Below, piece after piece: positions 1 to 8,883 of a stretch of 64,000 nt of DNA. The notes below the pieces were generated by a model. The model saw nothing but the letters and a program-made list of their open reading frames with translations. It was not told where the DNA came from and did not search any database. The DNA comes from Pseudomonas khavaziana (lineage in GTDB: Bacteria; Pseudomonadota; Gammaproteobacteria; Pseudomonadales; Pseudomonadaceae), in NCBI RefSeq assembly GCF_019145205.1, contig NZ_JAHSTT010000001.1, positions 913,714-977,713 on the forward strand, in the 5' to 3' direction. The first letter of the stretch is position 1. Each line of letters begins with the position of its first letter. A program made the position numbers and the translations under genes.

Positions 1-1
1 G

Positions 2-631
2 TTGTCGAGTATGTTTGCGCCGATCTTCGGTTCCTTCACCCAAAGCGCGTTCGCCCAGAACGTTGGCCTGGTGGCGGTGACTGGAGTGAAAAGCCGATTT
101 GTAGTGGCTACCGGCGGGGTATTCCTGGTGGTGCTTGGCCTGTTGCCGTTCATGGGCCGGGTAATCGCCGCAGTGCCAACCTCGGTGCTGGGCGGTGCAG
201 GTATTGTGTTGTTCGGCACGGTGGCGGCCAGTGGGATCCGCACGCTGTCCAAGGTGGATTACCGCAACAACATGAACCTGATCATCGTGGCCACGTCCAT
301 TGGCTTCGGCATGATCCCAATCGCCGCGCCGAGCTTCTATGATCACTTTCCAAGCTGGTTCGCGACCATCTTCCATTCGGGCATCAGTTCGTCGGCGATC
401 ATGGCGATCCTGCTGAACCTGGCCTTCAACCACTTCACCGCCGGTAACTCGGACCAGCAGTCAGTGTTTGTGGCCGGGACTGAACGCAGTTTGTGCTTCC
501 GCGATGTGGCCGCGTTGCGTGACGGGGATTACTACAGGGGCGGGAAGTTGTTTGATGCAGAGGGCAAGGAGATTCCGTTGGTAGCGGATACCTCAAAGAA
601 AGCTACAAAACCCGAAACCACAGAGGTCTAA
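2..631 (+). CDS. Nucleobase:cation symporter-2 family permease, C-terminal part
   Basis: This is the last 209 residues of an inner-membrane permease of the nucleobase:cation symporter-2 (uracil/xanthine/urate) family; its 5' part lies outside the window. The visible part has the family's hydrophobic segments, including VGLVAVTGVKSRFV near the start, followed by the helix FLVVLGLLPFMGRVIAAVPTSVLGGAG, which is typical of transmembrane segments 9-11. A charged cytoplasmic tail ends in KKATKPETTEV. The exact purine or pyrimidine substrate cannot be read from this fragment. A REP pair follows the stop codon by 3 bp. Confidence 0.85.
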   Translation: MSSMFAPIFGSFTQSAFAQNVGLVAVTGVKSRFVVATGGVFLVVLGLLPFMGRVIAAVPTSVLGGAGIVLFGTVAASGIRTLSKVDYRNNMNLIIVATSIGFGMIPIAAPSFYDHFPSWFATIFHSGISSSAIMAILLNLAFNHFTAGNSDQQSVFVAGTERSLCFRDVAALRDGDYYRGGKLFDAEGKEIPLVADTSKKATKPETTEV

Positions 632-633
632 AA

Positions 634-722
634 ATGTGGGAGGGGGCTTGCTCCCGATAGCAGTGTGTCAGCCACTGAAGCTATTGACTGATACACCGTC
701 ATCGGGAGCAAGCCCCCACATT
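634..722. repeat. REP doublet (type 1)
   Basis: Two inverted copies of the Pseudomonas REP core (GTGGGAGGGGGCTTGCTCCC, and its complement ending CCCCCACA) are separated by about 45 bp. The pair sits between the stop codons of the rightward permease and the leftward hydrolase. That position suits a bidirectional mRNA-stabilising or terminating element. The head-to-head layout is that of a REPIN. Confidence 0.9.
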
Positions 723-727
723 GGAAT

Positions 728-1660
728 CTAGCCAGCCTTGCGGGCTTTGTGCGGCATTGAACACACCTCATCCAGAAACTTCACCACTGTCCCCATGCAC
801 GCCTGGCGTTCTTCAACATGGGGCATGTGGCTGGAGTCTTCAAACAATGCCCAGCGCACGTCCGGGATTTCATCCAGGAACGGCTTGACCACCAGTGGCG
901 TGGCCTCGTCATGCCGGCCGGAAATCACCAGGGTCGGCACCTTGATTGCCGCCAGACGACCGATCACGTTCCAGTCCTTCAAGCTACCGATTACGTGGAA
1001 TTCGGTCGGGCCGCTCATGGCGTGGTACACCGTGGGGTCTGCATCGACCTGGGCGAAGGTGCGCGCCACTTCTTCCGGCCAAGGTTTGACGCGGCACACA
1101 TGCTGATCATAGAAAATCCGCGAGGCGGCCAAGTATTCCGGATCTTGATAGGTGCCGGCCTGCTCGTGCCTGAGCAGGGTTTCGTGCACGCCCTCAGGCA
1201 ACAACTTGCGCAGGCGGTTGGCTTCGCTGACCCAGGTGCGCATGCAGGTCGGTGAGTTGGCAGGAATAAACGCGCGCAGGCCCTTGGGCTGCAGGATCGC
1301 GTGTTCGCTGCCCAGCATGCCGCCCCAGGATTGGCCGAGGATCGCGTAGTTATCGCTGATCTGCAGGTGGTCCAGCAGGTTGTTCAACTCGTCGAGGAAC
1401 AGGCTGATGGTCCAGAACGATGGGTCTTTATCTGGCAAGTGCGTGGAGCGGCCATTGCCCAACTGATCATAGTGAATCACCGCGTGGCCGCTGGCGGCGA
1501 CGTCCTTGAAGGCATCGACGTAATCGTGGGTGCAGCCCGGGCCGCCATGGATGATCACCAACGGCGTACGGCCTGTGCTCAGGTCGCCCGTGACGCGATA
1601 CCAGGTCTGATACGCGCCAAAGGGCGCATAGCCTTCGCGAACTTTTTCGATGAATTCCAT
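728..1660 (-). CDS. pip: Proline iminopeptidase-like alpha/beta hydrolase (first copy)
   Basis: This 310-residue alpha/beta hydrolase belongs to the proline iminopeptidase / L-amino-acid amidase family. The oxyanion motif HGGPG is at 38-42 and the nucleophile elbow GQSWGG puts the serine at 111; the acid and base of the triad are probably D251 (SGRHD) and H278 (SSHMP). There is no signal peptide, so it is cytoplasmic. It is expected to cleave an N-terminal residue (often proline) or an amino-acid amide. It lies just downstream of the LuxR solo, on the same strand, with a lux-box-like palindrome at 1721-1740 about 60 bp before its start. This pairing of pip with a LuxR solo is the hallmark of the plant-responsive OryR/XccR/PsoR/PipR group. 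The true substrate is unknown. Confidence 0.88.
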   Translation of the reverse strand: MEFIEKVREGYAPFGAYQTWYRVTGDLSTGRTPLVIIHGGPGCTHDYVDAFKDVAASGHAVIHYDQLGNGRSTHLPDKDPSFWTISLFLDELNNLLDHLQISDNYAILGQSWGGMLGSEHAILQPKGLRAFIPANSPTCMRTWVSEANRLRKLLPEGVHETLLRHEQAGTYQDPEYLAASRIFYDQHVCRVKPWPEEVARTFAQVDADPTVYHAMSGPTEFHVIGSLKDWNVIGRLAAIKVPTLVISGRHDEATPLVVKPFLDEIPDVRWALFEDSSHMPHVEERQACMGTVVKFLDEVCSMPHKARKAG

Positions 1661-1720
1661 TTCGTGCCCCGCTCTGAAAAAAGGATCAGGGCTACGATAG
1701 TCTGAACAAAAAGTTTAGGT

Positions 1721-1740
1721 AACTAGCAAAACAGCTAGGT
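1721..1740 (-). promoter_or_regulatory. Lux-box-like operator of the first pip gene
   Basis: AACTAGCAAAACAGCTAGGT is a 20-bp imperfect palindrome. The 7-bp arms AACTAGC and GCTAGGT differ at one pair, and the layout matches known lux boxes (ACCTGT-N8-ACAGGT). It lies between luxR and pip. A -10-like TATCGT on the minus strand (1694-1699) would put the start near 1687, so the palindrome would be centred near -43, the usual place for a LuxR-activated promoter. Confidence 0.7.
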
Positions 1741-1751
1741 TTTTCCGGTAG

Positions 1752-2570
1752 TCAGCCTTCCAGCAAGCGGTAATGGGTAGCCCGCACCACTGCCTGTACG
1801 CGGTTCTTGGCCCCCAGTTTGTGCATGGCCGAGGCCAGGTGCAGGGTGACCACCGCCAGCGAACGACTCAATTGCGTGGCGATTTCGGCAGCGGTCAGGC
1901 CGTCGGCGGCCCATTTCAGGCATTCGCGTTCGCGTTTGGTCAGGTGGATATGCGGATAGGCCCGCAGTTCCTTGCTGAACAGCGGGTAGGCTGCTTCCTG
2001 CAGGGCATGGGTAATCAGGCTGAAATCGGCCAACGTATGTTGTGCGTCCTTCAATACCGTGCGCGCCTTGCCGGTGCGCAACCCGGTCAGCGACGCGAAG
2101 CCGCCCCGGGGCAGGTGAATAGGGACGCTGACGCCACAGGTCAGCTCACGTTCGTGCAAGTAAGAGGACACGGGCGCGTGGCACGGGTCGATGATCTTCT
2201 GCAGGGCTGTCTCTGTCTTCGCTTCATAGGACCAGACAAACGGCGATACCGTGCTCAACGCCAGGTGCTGCACCGGATCGATCTGGTAGAACCCTTCGCT
2301 GCACCACAAGGCATGCCAGTCCGGCGGGGTGTTGCGCAACTGCAACACCGAGGGCGTGATCAGCGTGCCATTGAGGTCGATGGGCACCGGCGTGTAGTCA
2401 TACACCAACGCATCGAAGCCCAGTTGTTGGGCCAGGATAAACGTATTGTCCATCTGTTCATCCAGGCTCCTGCCTGGCATGAGGCGATTATTGAAGGCGG
2501 TCAGCTTGGCCAGCATCCGTTCTGCTCCCGAATTCATTTGAATCTCGACTTGCGGCAAGTAGAATGCCAC
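1752..2570 (-). CDS. pipR: LuxR solo regulator, plant-signal (PipR/PsoR/OryR) type
   Basis: The protein has an N-terminal autoinducer-binding domain (about 30-180) and a C-terminal LuxR helix-turn-helix (about 209-272, from LTKRERECLKWAADGLT). By alignment with TraR landmarks, the tryptophan equivalent to W57 is kept (W85). The Y61 position is tryptophan (W89), and D70, P71, W85 and G113 are kept (D98, P99, W113, G146). Loss of Y61 to W marks the plant-responsive solos rather than acyl-homoserine-lactone receptors. No luxI-like gene is in the window. It sits between two pip genes, beside a peptide ABC transporter. The given start is a GTG; an in-frame ATG at 2537 is an equally good start and would place the 2597-2616 palindrome 60 bp upstream. 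Confidence 0.85.
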   Translation of the reverse strand: MAFYLPQVEIQMNSGAERMLAKLTAFNNRLMPGRSLDEQMDNTFILAQQLGFDALVYDYTPVPIDLNGTLITPSVLQLRNTPPDWHALWCSEGFYQIDPVQHLALSTVSPFVWSYEAKTETALQKIIDPCHAPVSSYLHERELTCGVSVPIHLPRGGFASLTGLRTGKARTVLKDAQHTLADFSLITHALQEAAYPLFSKELRAYPHIHLTKRERECLKWAADGLTAAEIATQLSRSLAVVTLHLASAMHKLGAKNRVQAVVRATHYRLLEG

Positions 2571-2596
2571 GCCCCGGCGAAGGACTGCCAGGCCAA

Positions 2597-2616
2597 ACCT
2601 ATAAGAAATACTAGGT
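2597..2616 (+). promoter_or_regulatory. Lux-box-like operator between luxR and pip/ABC operon
   Basis: ACCTATAAGAAATACTAGGT is a 20-bp palindrome. It extends to perfect 6-bp arms AACCTA/TAGGTT over 2596-2617, and its outer bases match the lux-box consensus. It lies in the divergent space between the regulator gene and the second pip gene, 84 bp before the pip ATG. Its position fits activation of the pip-ABC transporter operon, and it could also affect luxR itself. Confidence 0.75.
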
Positions 2617-2699
2617 TATGGACGCACGGCATCCTCGGTAGTGTTTACCTGATAAACGGCCGCTACCCGCCAGGCCGATACAACACAAGGAATGTATGC

Positions 2700-3587
2700 A
2701 TGTGGCGTGAAATTGCCCCCGACCAGCAGTACAACGTGCAAGTCGACGGCCACAACCTCGTGGTCTACAGCTTCGGCGAAGGTGATGAGGTGCTGCTGTG
2801 TCTCAACGGCGGGCCGGGCCTGCCGTGTGACTATCTGCGCGACGCCCATGGCTGGCTCAAAGCGCATAACCTGCGAGTGGTTGCATTCGACCAGCTTGGC
2901 ACGGGCGCATCAGCCAGACCGACCGATACCGCCCTGTGGGAAATTCGCCGTTATGTCGAAGAAGTCGAGACCGTGCGCCAAGCCCTGGATCTGGGCCGCG
3001 TGCATTTGCTCGGGCACTCCTGGGGCGGCTGGTTGGGTATCGAATATGCCATCCATTACCCCGATGCCCTGAAAAGCCTGATCCTGGAAAACACCGTCGG
3101 CGACATCCCGCATTTGTCCCGGGAACTCGAACGCTTGCGCGGGGCGCTGGGCAGCGAAACCGTGGCCATGATGCAACGCCACGAAGCCATGGGCACCCTC
3201 GACCACCCGCAATACCAGGCTGCCATCACCTTGCTCAACTATCGTCACGTGTGCCGCCTCGACCAATGGCCGGAGCCGCTCAAGCGCTCCCTGGACGACT
3301 GGAACATGGGCCCCTACGAAACCATGCAAGGCCCCAACGAGTTCCTTTATATCGGCAACCTCAAGGATTGGAACCGCCTCGAGGAAATGGCCGGGTTCAC
3401 GATGCCGATCCTGATTACCACCGGCCAGCACGACGAACTCACCCCCGCCTGTGCCATGCGCATGAAGCTGGCGGCCCGGCATGCCCAATTGCATGTGTTC
3501 CCCAACAGCAGCCATATGCCATTTTACGAGGAGCCCCAGGCGTACTTCCCGGTGCTGCTGGACTTTCTCGCTCGCCACCGAGGTTGA
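2700..3587 (+). CDS. pip: Proline iminopeptidase-like alpha/beta hydrolase (second copy)
   Basis: This 295-residue paralogue of the first hydrolase shares the motif series RHVCR, GP(T/N)EF and LKDWN with it. The oxyanion motif is NGGPG (36-40), the nucleophile elbow GHSWGG gives S107, and the rest of the triad is probably D245 (GQHDE) and H272 (SSHMP). The start was chosen because AAGGA lies 8 bp upstream of this ATG; the long open frame further upstream is a shadow of luxR. It is the first gene of a run with the peptide transporter (3 bp gap to the first permease gene). That suggests imported peptides are trimmed in the cytoplasm by this enzyme. A lux-box-like site lies upstream at 2597-2616. 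Confidence 0.88.
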   Translation: MWREIAPDQQYNVQVDGHNLVVYSFGEGDEVLLCLNGGPGLPCDYLRDAHGWLKAHNLRVVAFDQLGTGASARPTDTALWEIRRYVEEVETVRQALDLGRVHLLGHSWGGWLGIEYAIHYPDALKSLILENTVGDIPHLSRELERLRGALGSETVAMMQRHEAMGTLDHPQYQAAITLLNYRHVCRLDQWPEPLKRSLDDWNMGPYETMQGPNEFLYIGNLKDWNRLEEMAGFTMPILITTGQHDELTPACAMRMKLAARHAQLHVFPNSSHMPFYEEPQAYFPVLLDFLARHRG

Positions 3588-3590
3588 CGC

Positions 3591-4538
3591 ATGAACTTGG
3601 CGCGTTACCGTTTTGTCCTGTCCCGGCCGCTGCAACTGCTGCCGGTGCTGTTTGGCATCAGCCTGATCACCTTTGTGCTGGTGCGCTCGATCCCCGGCGA
3701 CCCGGCGCGAGCGCTGCTGGGCTCACGCAGCACGCCGGATGCCCTGCTGAAAATCCGCGCCCAGTTCGGCCTCGACCAGCCCTTGTGGCTGCAATATTTC
3801 TACTTTCTGAAAAACCTGCTCAAGGGCGATCTCGGTCAATCGCTGTTGTACAAGGTCGATGCCCTGAAACTGATCGTGACCCGTATCGAGCCGACGCTGA
3901 TGCTGGTGCTGGGCAGCGTGGTCCTGGCGTTGTTGATCGCGGTGCCGTTGGCGACAGTGGCGGCACGCAACAAAGGCGGTTGGGCGGATAACCTGATCCG
4001 CGTTTTTACCACGGTCGGCCTGGGCATGCCGGCGTTCTGGCTGGGGTTGATGCTGATCCTGCTGTTCAGTGTGCAATGGGGTTTGTTCCCGGTGTCCGGC
4101 TACGGTCGCACCTGGCTGGACAAGGCGCACCATATGGTTTTGCCCTGCCTGACCATCGCCCTGGCACTGGCGGCGGTGCTGGTGCGCAACCTGCGCGCGA
4201 GCATGCTGATGGAGTTGCAGGCCGATCCTGTTACCGCCGCCCGAGCGCGGGGCCTGTCGGAGGCCGTGGTGTTTCGTCGACATGTGCTGCCCAACTCCCT
4301 GGTGCCGGCGGTCAACCTGCTGGCGGTCAACATTGGCTGGCTGATCAGCGGCACGGTGGTCATCGAAAGTCTGTTCGCTATCCCGGGCATCGGCCAGTTG
4401 CTGGTGCGCGGCATCTTCACCCGTGACTACATGGTGGTGCAGGGCGTGGCGATGGTGCTGGCGTGTGCCACGGTGGTGGTCAATTTCATTGCCGACGTGG
4501 TGACGGTGGCCCTCGACCCACGGGTGAAGATGCAATGA
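3591..4538 (+). CDS. Peptide ABC transporter permease, DppB type
   Basis: This 315-residue inner-membrane permease belongs to the dipeptide/oligopeptide (PepT) importer family. It starts with the typical first helix (PLQLLPVLFGISLITFVLVRS) and the conserved IPGDPAR. The cytoplasmic EAA loop is ARARGLSEAVVFRRHVLPNS, followed by the closing ESLFAIPGIGQLLVRGI segment. It should pair with the next gene product to form the channel. The gene starts 3 bp after pip and overlaps the next gene by 4 bp (ATGA), so the run is translationally coupled. Confidence 0.93.
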   Translation: MNLARYRFVLSRPLQLLPVLFGISLITFVLVRSIPGDPARALLGSRSTPDALLKIRAQFGLDQPLWLQYFYFLKNLLKGDLGQSLLYKVDALKLIVTRIEPTLMLVLGSVVLALLIAVPLATVAARNKGGWADNLIRVFTTVGLGMPAFWLGLMLILLFSVQWGLFPVSGYGRTWLDKAHHMVLPCLTIALALAAVLVRNLRASMLMELQADPVTAARARGLSEAVVFRRHVLPNSLVPAVNLLAVNIGWLISGTVVIESLFAIPGIGQLLVRGIFTRDYMVVQGVAMVLACATVVVNFIADVVTVALDPRVKMQ

Positions 4539-5392
4539 GCAGCCGCCCACTGATCGCCCCATGGCGCTTGCGCCTGCGCTTTGGCTTTCGCAACGGTCGA
4601 CTGACCGCCGCGTGGGGCCTGTTGATCCTGTTGGCATGGCTGGCCCTGGCGCTGTTTGCGCCGTGGATCGCACCTTTCGATCCTATCGCGCAGAACACCG
4701 ACATGAGTTTGCTGGCTCCCAGCCTGGCACATCCGTTTGGCACTGATAACTACGGCAGGGATATCCTTTCGAGGGTTATCTGGGGTGCGCGCATCGACCT
4801 GCAACTGGCGGTTGTCGGGGTGATCTTCCCGTTCATCATCGGCACCTTCATCGGTGCGGTGTCCGGTTATGTCGGCGGGCGTTTCGACAGCTTCTGCATG
4901 CGTGTGATCGATGTGGTCCTGGCGTTTCCGTTCCTGGTGCTGATGCTGGCGATCATGGCTATCCTCGGGCCGGGCTTGAAGAGTTTCTATATCGCCATGG
5001 CGCTGGTGGGTTGGGTGTCGTATGCGCGGCTGATCCGCTCGCAGATCCTGGTGCTCAAGGAAAGCGAGTTTGCCTTGGCCGCCAAGAGCCTGGGCTTTGG
5101 CCATGGGCGCATTCTGTTCCGGCATTTGCTGCCCAACGCGCTATTTGGCTCCATTGTGTTTTCCATGTCCGACGCAGTATTGGTGCTGCTCAACGGCGCC
5201 GCCGTGAGTTACCTGGGCCTGGGCGTGCAACCGCCTACCGCCGAGTGGGGGACGATGGTGGCCGAGGGGCAAGCCTTTATCACCACCGCCTGGTGGATCT
5301 GTACGTTCCCGGGCCTGGCCATCGTGACCCTGGCCATGGGTTTCAGCCTGTTGGCTGATGGCGTCGCCCAAGTGTTGGGGGATCGCTCATGA
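4535..5392 (+). CDS. Peptide ABC transporter permease, DppC type
   Basis: This 285-residue permease is the second channel subunit. It shows the DppC/OppC features: an N-terminal helix, then APFDPIAQN, the HPFGTDNYGRDILSRVIWGARIDL block, and an EAA loop AAKSLGFGHGRILFRHLLPN. The start at 4535 overlaps the previous stop by 4 bp and matches the family length; an in-frame extension to 4463 only translates DppB sequence in another frame. It overlaps the next gene by 4 bp. Confidence 0.93.
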   Translation: MSSRPLIAPWRLRLRFGFRNGRLTAAWGLLILLAWLALALFAPWIAPFDPIAQNTDMSLLAPSLAHPFGTDNYGRDILSRVIWGARIDLQLAVVGVIFPFIIGTFIGAVSGYVGGRFDSFCMRVIDVVLAFPFLVLMLAIMAILGPGLKSFYIAMALVGWVSYARLIRSQILVLKESEFALAAKSLGFGHGRILFRHLLPNALFGSIVFSMSDAVLVLLNGAAVSYLGLGVQPPTAEWGTMVAEGQAFITTAWWICTFPGLAIVTLAMGFSLLADGVAQVLGDRS

Positions 5393-6345
5393 GCCTGCTG
5401 CAAGTGCGTGACCTCAGCGTGATCGCCAATAACGGCGGGCGCGATGTCACCCTGGTGGATCGCGTGTCCTTCGACCTGGCCGAAGGTGAAATCCTCGGCT
5501 TGGTGGGTGAGAGCGGGTCCGGCAAGACCATGGCCTGTCGTGGCCTGATACGCCTGCTGCCCTCTGCGAATCTACGCGTGCAAGGCACCGCCGTGAGCTT
5601 GGCCGGCCAGGACCTGTTGCAGCTCGACGATGCTGGCATGCGCGCTGTGCGAGGCGGGCAACTGGGTATGATCTTCCAGAACCCCGGCAGCCACCTGGAC
5701 CCGCTGATGCGCATCGGCGAGCAGATCGCCGAAGGCATTCGCCTGCATCAAGGTGCATCGAAAAAAGACGCACGCTTGCAGGCCATTGAGGTGCTGCGCC
5801 AGGTTGGGATCCCTGACCCCAAGGCGCGGGTCGACAACTACCCCCATGAGTTTTCCGGTGGCATGCGCCAGCGCGCGATGATTGCTGTAGCCCTGGGCTG
5901 CAACCCCAAAGTGCTGATCGCCGATGAGCCGACCACGGCCCTGGATGTGACGGTGCAGGCGCAAATCCTGCGCCTGTTGCTCGACCTGCGTGACCAGCGT
6001 GGACTGTCGATCATCATGATCACCCATGACCTTGGCGTAGTGGCGCAGACGTGCGACGCCATCGCGGTAATGTACGCCGGGCGCCTGTGCGAGCATGGCA
6101 GCAAATACGAGCTGCTGGCGCACCCGCAACATCCGTATACCGCAGGCCTGATCGACTGCCAGCCGGCCCACAGCAGCGGCCATGCCTTGTTGCGCACTAT
6201 CCCCGGCCAGCCGCCGTTGCTGGATGCATTGCCCGATGGTTGCCGCTTCCACCCGCGCTGCCCCCAGGCCGGTACCTTATGTGCCGAGGTGTTGCCCCAG
6301 GGCGCACGCGTGGCCTGTCACTATCCGTTGGGAGAGCGCCCATGA
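5389..6345 (+). CDS. Peptide ABC transporter ATPase, DppD type
   Basis: This 318-residue nucleotide-binding subunit has Walker A GESGSGKT, signature FSGGMRQR, Walker [13 protein letters not shown] and switch histidine in MITHDLG. Near the end is the cysteine-bearing oligopeptide/dipeptide C-terminal motif ([14 protein letters not shown]), which in DppD/OppD subunits can carry an iron-sulphur cluster. It powers import with the next ATPase. It overlaps both neighbours by 4 bp. Confidence 0.93.
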   Translation: MSLLQVRDLSVIANNGGRDVTLVDRVSFDLAEGEILGLVGESGSGKTMACRGLIRLLPSANLRVQGTAVSLAGQDLLQLDDAGMRAVRGGQLGMIFQNPGSHLDPLMRIGEQIAEGIRLHQGASKKDARLQAIEVLRQVGIPDPKARVDNYPHEFSGGMRQRAMIAVALGCNPKVLIADEPTTALDVTVQAQILRLLLDLRDQRGLSIIMITHDLGVVAQTCDAIAVMYAGRLCEHGSKYELLAHPQHPYTAGLIDCQPAHSSGHALLRTIPGQPPLLDALPDGCRFHPRCPQAGTLCAEVLPQGARVACHYPLGERP

Positions 6346-7313
6346 GCCTGTTGCAGATCAAGGACCTGGAGGTGCGCTTTGCCGCGTCCGGCACTGGCCT
6401 GTTCGGCCTCAACAAGCAGTGGGTGAGGGCGGTGAATGGCGTGTCGCTGAATCTGGCCGCCGGTGAAACCCTGGGTTTGGTGGGCGAATCTGGCAGTGGC
6501 AAGAGCACCCTGGGCCGGGCGATTCTGCACCTCAACCCGATCAGCGCCGGGCAGGTGTTGTTTGACGGTGTCGACATGGCCCATGGCAGCGCCATCGACA
6601 TCGCTCGCCTGCGCCACGAAACCGCGATGATTTTCCAAGACCCCTACGCTGCGCTGAACCCACGCCAGAGCATCGGCGAGATCATTGCCGAGGTGCTACG
6701 CGTGCAGCGCAAGGTGGCGGTGGCGCAGATCCCGGCGCGGGTCAATGAGCTACTGGAACTGGTTGGCCTGCGCCCCGAGTTGGCCACGCGCAACCCAGGC
6801 TCACTCAGTGGCGGCCAGTGCCAGCGCGTCGGTATTGCCCGGGCGCTGGCGGTGGAGCCACGCCTGATCATTGCCGACGAATGTGTGGCGGCGCTGGATG
6901 TATCGATCCAGGGCCAGATCATCAACCTGCTGCTGGAACTGCAACAGCGCATGAACCTGGCGATCCTGTTTATCGCCCATGACCTGGCCATCGTGCGGCG
7001 CCTGTGCGACCGCGTGGCGGTGATGTACCTGGGCAAGATCGTCGAAGAAGGGCCGGTGGAAGCGGTGTTTACCGCGCCGCGTCATCCGTATACAGCGGCG
7101 TTGATCGAGGCGATTCCCGAGATCGATCCGCATCGGCCGTTGCCCGCGCAGCCGTTGCCCGGCGAGCCGCCGAGCCCGTTGGATTTGCCTGCAGGTTGCG
7201 CCTTTCATCCACGTTGCCGGCATGCCCGAGCGATGTGTTCGGTGGTGTTGCCGCCGACCCATTTCCTGCACGAGCATCGGTACAGTTGCGTGCTTGAAGA
7301 ACCTTTGCTTTGA
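6342..7313 (+). CDS. Peptide ABC transporter ATPase, DppF type
   Basis: This 323-residue second nucleotide-binding subunit has Walker A GESGSGKST, signature LSGGQCQR and switch FIAHDLA, plus the C-terminal CAFHPRCRHARAMC motif. Walker B reads LIIADECVAALD, so the usual proline after DE is a cysteine and the usual SALD is AALD; the catalytic glutamate is kept. The start overlaps the preceding stop by 4 bp. The long upstream extension in this frame is only a shadow of the DppD gene. Confidence 0.92.
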   Translation: MSLLQIKDLEVRFAASGTGLFGLNKQWVRAVNGVSLNLAAGETLGLVGESGSGKSTLGRAILHLNPISAGQVLFDGVDMAHGSAIDIARLRHETAMIFQDPYAALNPRQSIGEIIAEVLRVQRKVAVAQIPARVNELLELVGLRPELATRNPGSLSGGQCQRVGIARALAVEPRLIIADECVAALDVSIQGQIINLLLELQQRMNLAILFIAHDLAIVRRLCDRVAVMYLGKIVEEGPVEAVFTAPRHPYTAALIEAIPEIDPHRPLPAQPLPGEPPSPLDLPAGCAFHPRCRHARAMCSVVLPPTHFLHEHRYSCVLEEPLL

Positions 7314-7345
7314 CCCTCTGCCATTCATTAACAAGGAGTTGTGAT

Positions 7346-8860
7346 ATGCAATCGCGCCACTTGAAATTGCTCGCCGCCGCCACGCTGACCGCTTGGTCGC
7401 TGACCGCTGGCCTGGCCCAGGCCGCTGGTGTTCTCACCATCGGCTGCCGTGAAGACAGCACCACCTTTGACCCGATCAAAAGCGCGCAAAACCGCGACAC
7501 CTGGGTGTTTGCCAACGTCTACGACACCCTGGTGCGCGTGGATAACCTGGGCACCAAGATGGAACCAGGCCTGGCCGAAAGCTGGGAGATTTCCAAGGAC
7601 GGCCTGACCTACACCTTCAAACTGCGTGAGGCGAAGTTCTCCGACGGATCAAAGATCACCGCCGATGATGCCGCGTTCAGCCTGCTGCGCATCCGCGACA
7701 ACAAGGCGTCGTTGTGGAGCGACCCGTTCAGCCTGATCAACACCGCCAAGGCCAGCGATCCGAAGACCCTGGTGGTGACCCTGAAAACCCCGGCGGTGGC
7801 TTTCCTCTCGCAATTGGCGTCGCCGACGGTGTCGATCCTGTCGGAAAAAGCCATGAACACCCTGGGCGAAGACGCCTACTCGGAAAACCCGGTGACTTCC
7901 GGTGCGTTTACCGTGGAAGAATGGCGTAAGGGCGACCGGGTCATCCTCAAGAAGAACCCGAACTTCTGGCAGGCCAGCAACGTCAGCCTCGACGGCGTGG
8001 AGTGGGTGTCGGTAACCGATGACAACACGCGCATGCGCATGGTGCAGAACAACGAACTCGACACGGCGATCTTCGTGCCGTTCTCGCGGGTTGAAGAGCT
8101 TAAGAAAGACAAAAATGTGGTGATCCACTCCGACCCGTCCACCCGTGAAGATCACCTGTTGATCAACCACGAGCACGGCCTGCTGGCCAAGCCGCAAGTG
8201 CGCGAGGCCCTGGACATGGCCATCGACAAGCAATCACTGGTGAAGGCCGCCACTTACGGTCAAGGCACCGTGGCCTATTCCTACATTCCAAAAGGCTCGC
8301 TGTACCACTATGCCAATAACCTGCAACGCCCCTATGACCCTACGGCGGCGAAAAAGCTGCTGGAAGAGGCCGGCGCCAAGGACTTGAAGCTCAACTACGT
8401 GGTCAATGCCGGCAATGAGGCCGACGAGCAGATTGCGGTGATCATCAAGGACCAGTTGGCCAAGGTCGGCGTCACCGCCAACCTGCAAAAGGTCGACCCG
8501 ACCCAAAGCTGGCAGATGCTGGTGGACGGTGAGTACGATATTTCGGTGATGTACTGGACCAACGACATCCTCGACCCGGACCAGAAGACCACCTTCGTCC
8601 TGGGACACGACACTAACCAGAACTACATGACTCGCTACAAGAACGACAAGGTCAAGGCGTTGGTCGCGGCTGCACGGGTCGAGGCAGACCCGGCCAAGCG
8701 CGAGCAAATGTATGTGGAGTTGCAGAAACTGGCGAAACAGGATGTGAACTGGATTGACCTGTACTACAGCCCGTATATCAACATCTCACGCAAGAATGTG
8801 AGCAACTTCCTGCAGAACCCGTTGGGGCGTTTCACCCTTGAAGAGGTCGTGAAAAACTGA
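7346..8860 (+). CDS. Peptide-binding protein of the ABC transporter, DppA/OppA family
   Basis: This 504-residue periplasmic solute-binding protein belongs to family 5. It has a Sec signal peptide (MQSRHLKLLAAATLTAW...GLAQA, probable cut after AQA at about residue 26). The mature start AGVLTIGCREDSTTFDPIKS resembles other peptide-binding proteins. AAGGAG lies 7 bp before the ATG. Being last in the operon after two permeases and two ATPases, it completes the importer. In the related PipR system the transporter is needed for the response to plant material or peptides, so this protein may be the first point of signal recognition. A REP pair follows. Confidence 0.92.
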   Translation: MQSRHLKLLAAATLTAWSLTAGLAQAAGVLTIGCREDSTTFDPIKSAQNRDTWVFANVYDTLVRVDNLGTKMEPGLAESWEISKDGLTYTFKLREAKFSDGSKITADDAAFSLLRIRDNKASLWSDPFSLINTAKASDPKTLVVTLKTPAVAFLSQLASPTVSILSEKAMNTLGEDAYSENPVTSGAFTVEEWRKGDRVILKKNPNFWQASNVSLDGVEWVSVTDDNTRMRMVQNNELDTAIFVPFSRVEELKKDKNVVIHSDPSTREDHLLINHEHGLLAKPQVREALDMAIDKQSLVKAATYGQGTVAYSYIPKGSLYHYANNLQRPYDPTAAKKLLEEAGAKDLKLNYVVNAGNEADEQIAVIIKDQLAKVGVTANLQKVDPTQSWQMLVDGEYDISVMYWTNDILDPDQKTTFVLGHDTNQNYMTRYKNDKVKALVAAARVEADPAKREQMYVELQKLAKQDVNWIDLYYSPYINISRKNVSNFLQNPLGRFTLEEVVKN

Positions 8861-8883
8861 GTTCCAGAGAACACCCGATACAA

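Noticed and set aside
1773..2699. Long N-terminal extension of the second pip gene
   Set aside because: The open frame runs antisense through luxR; the family start with AAGGA upstream is at 2700.
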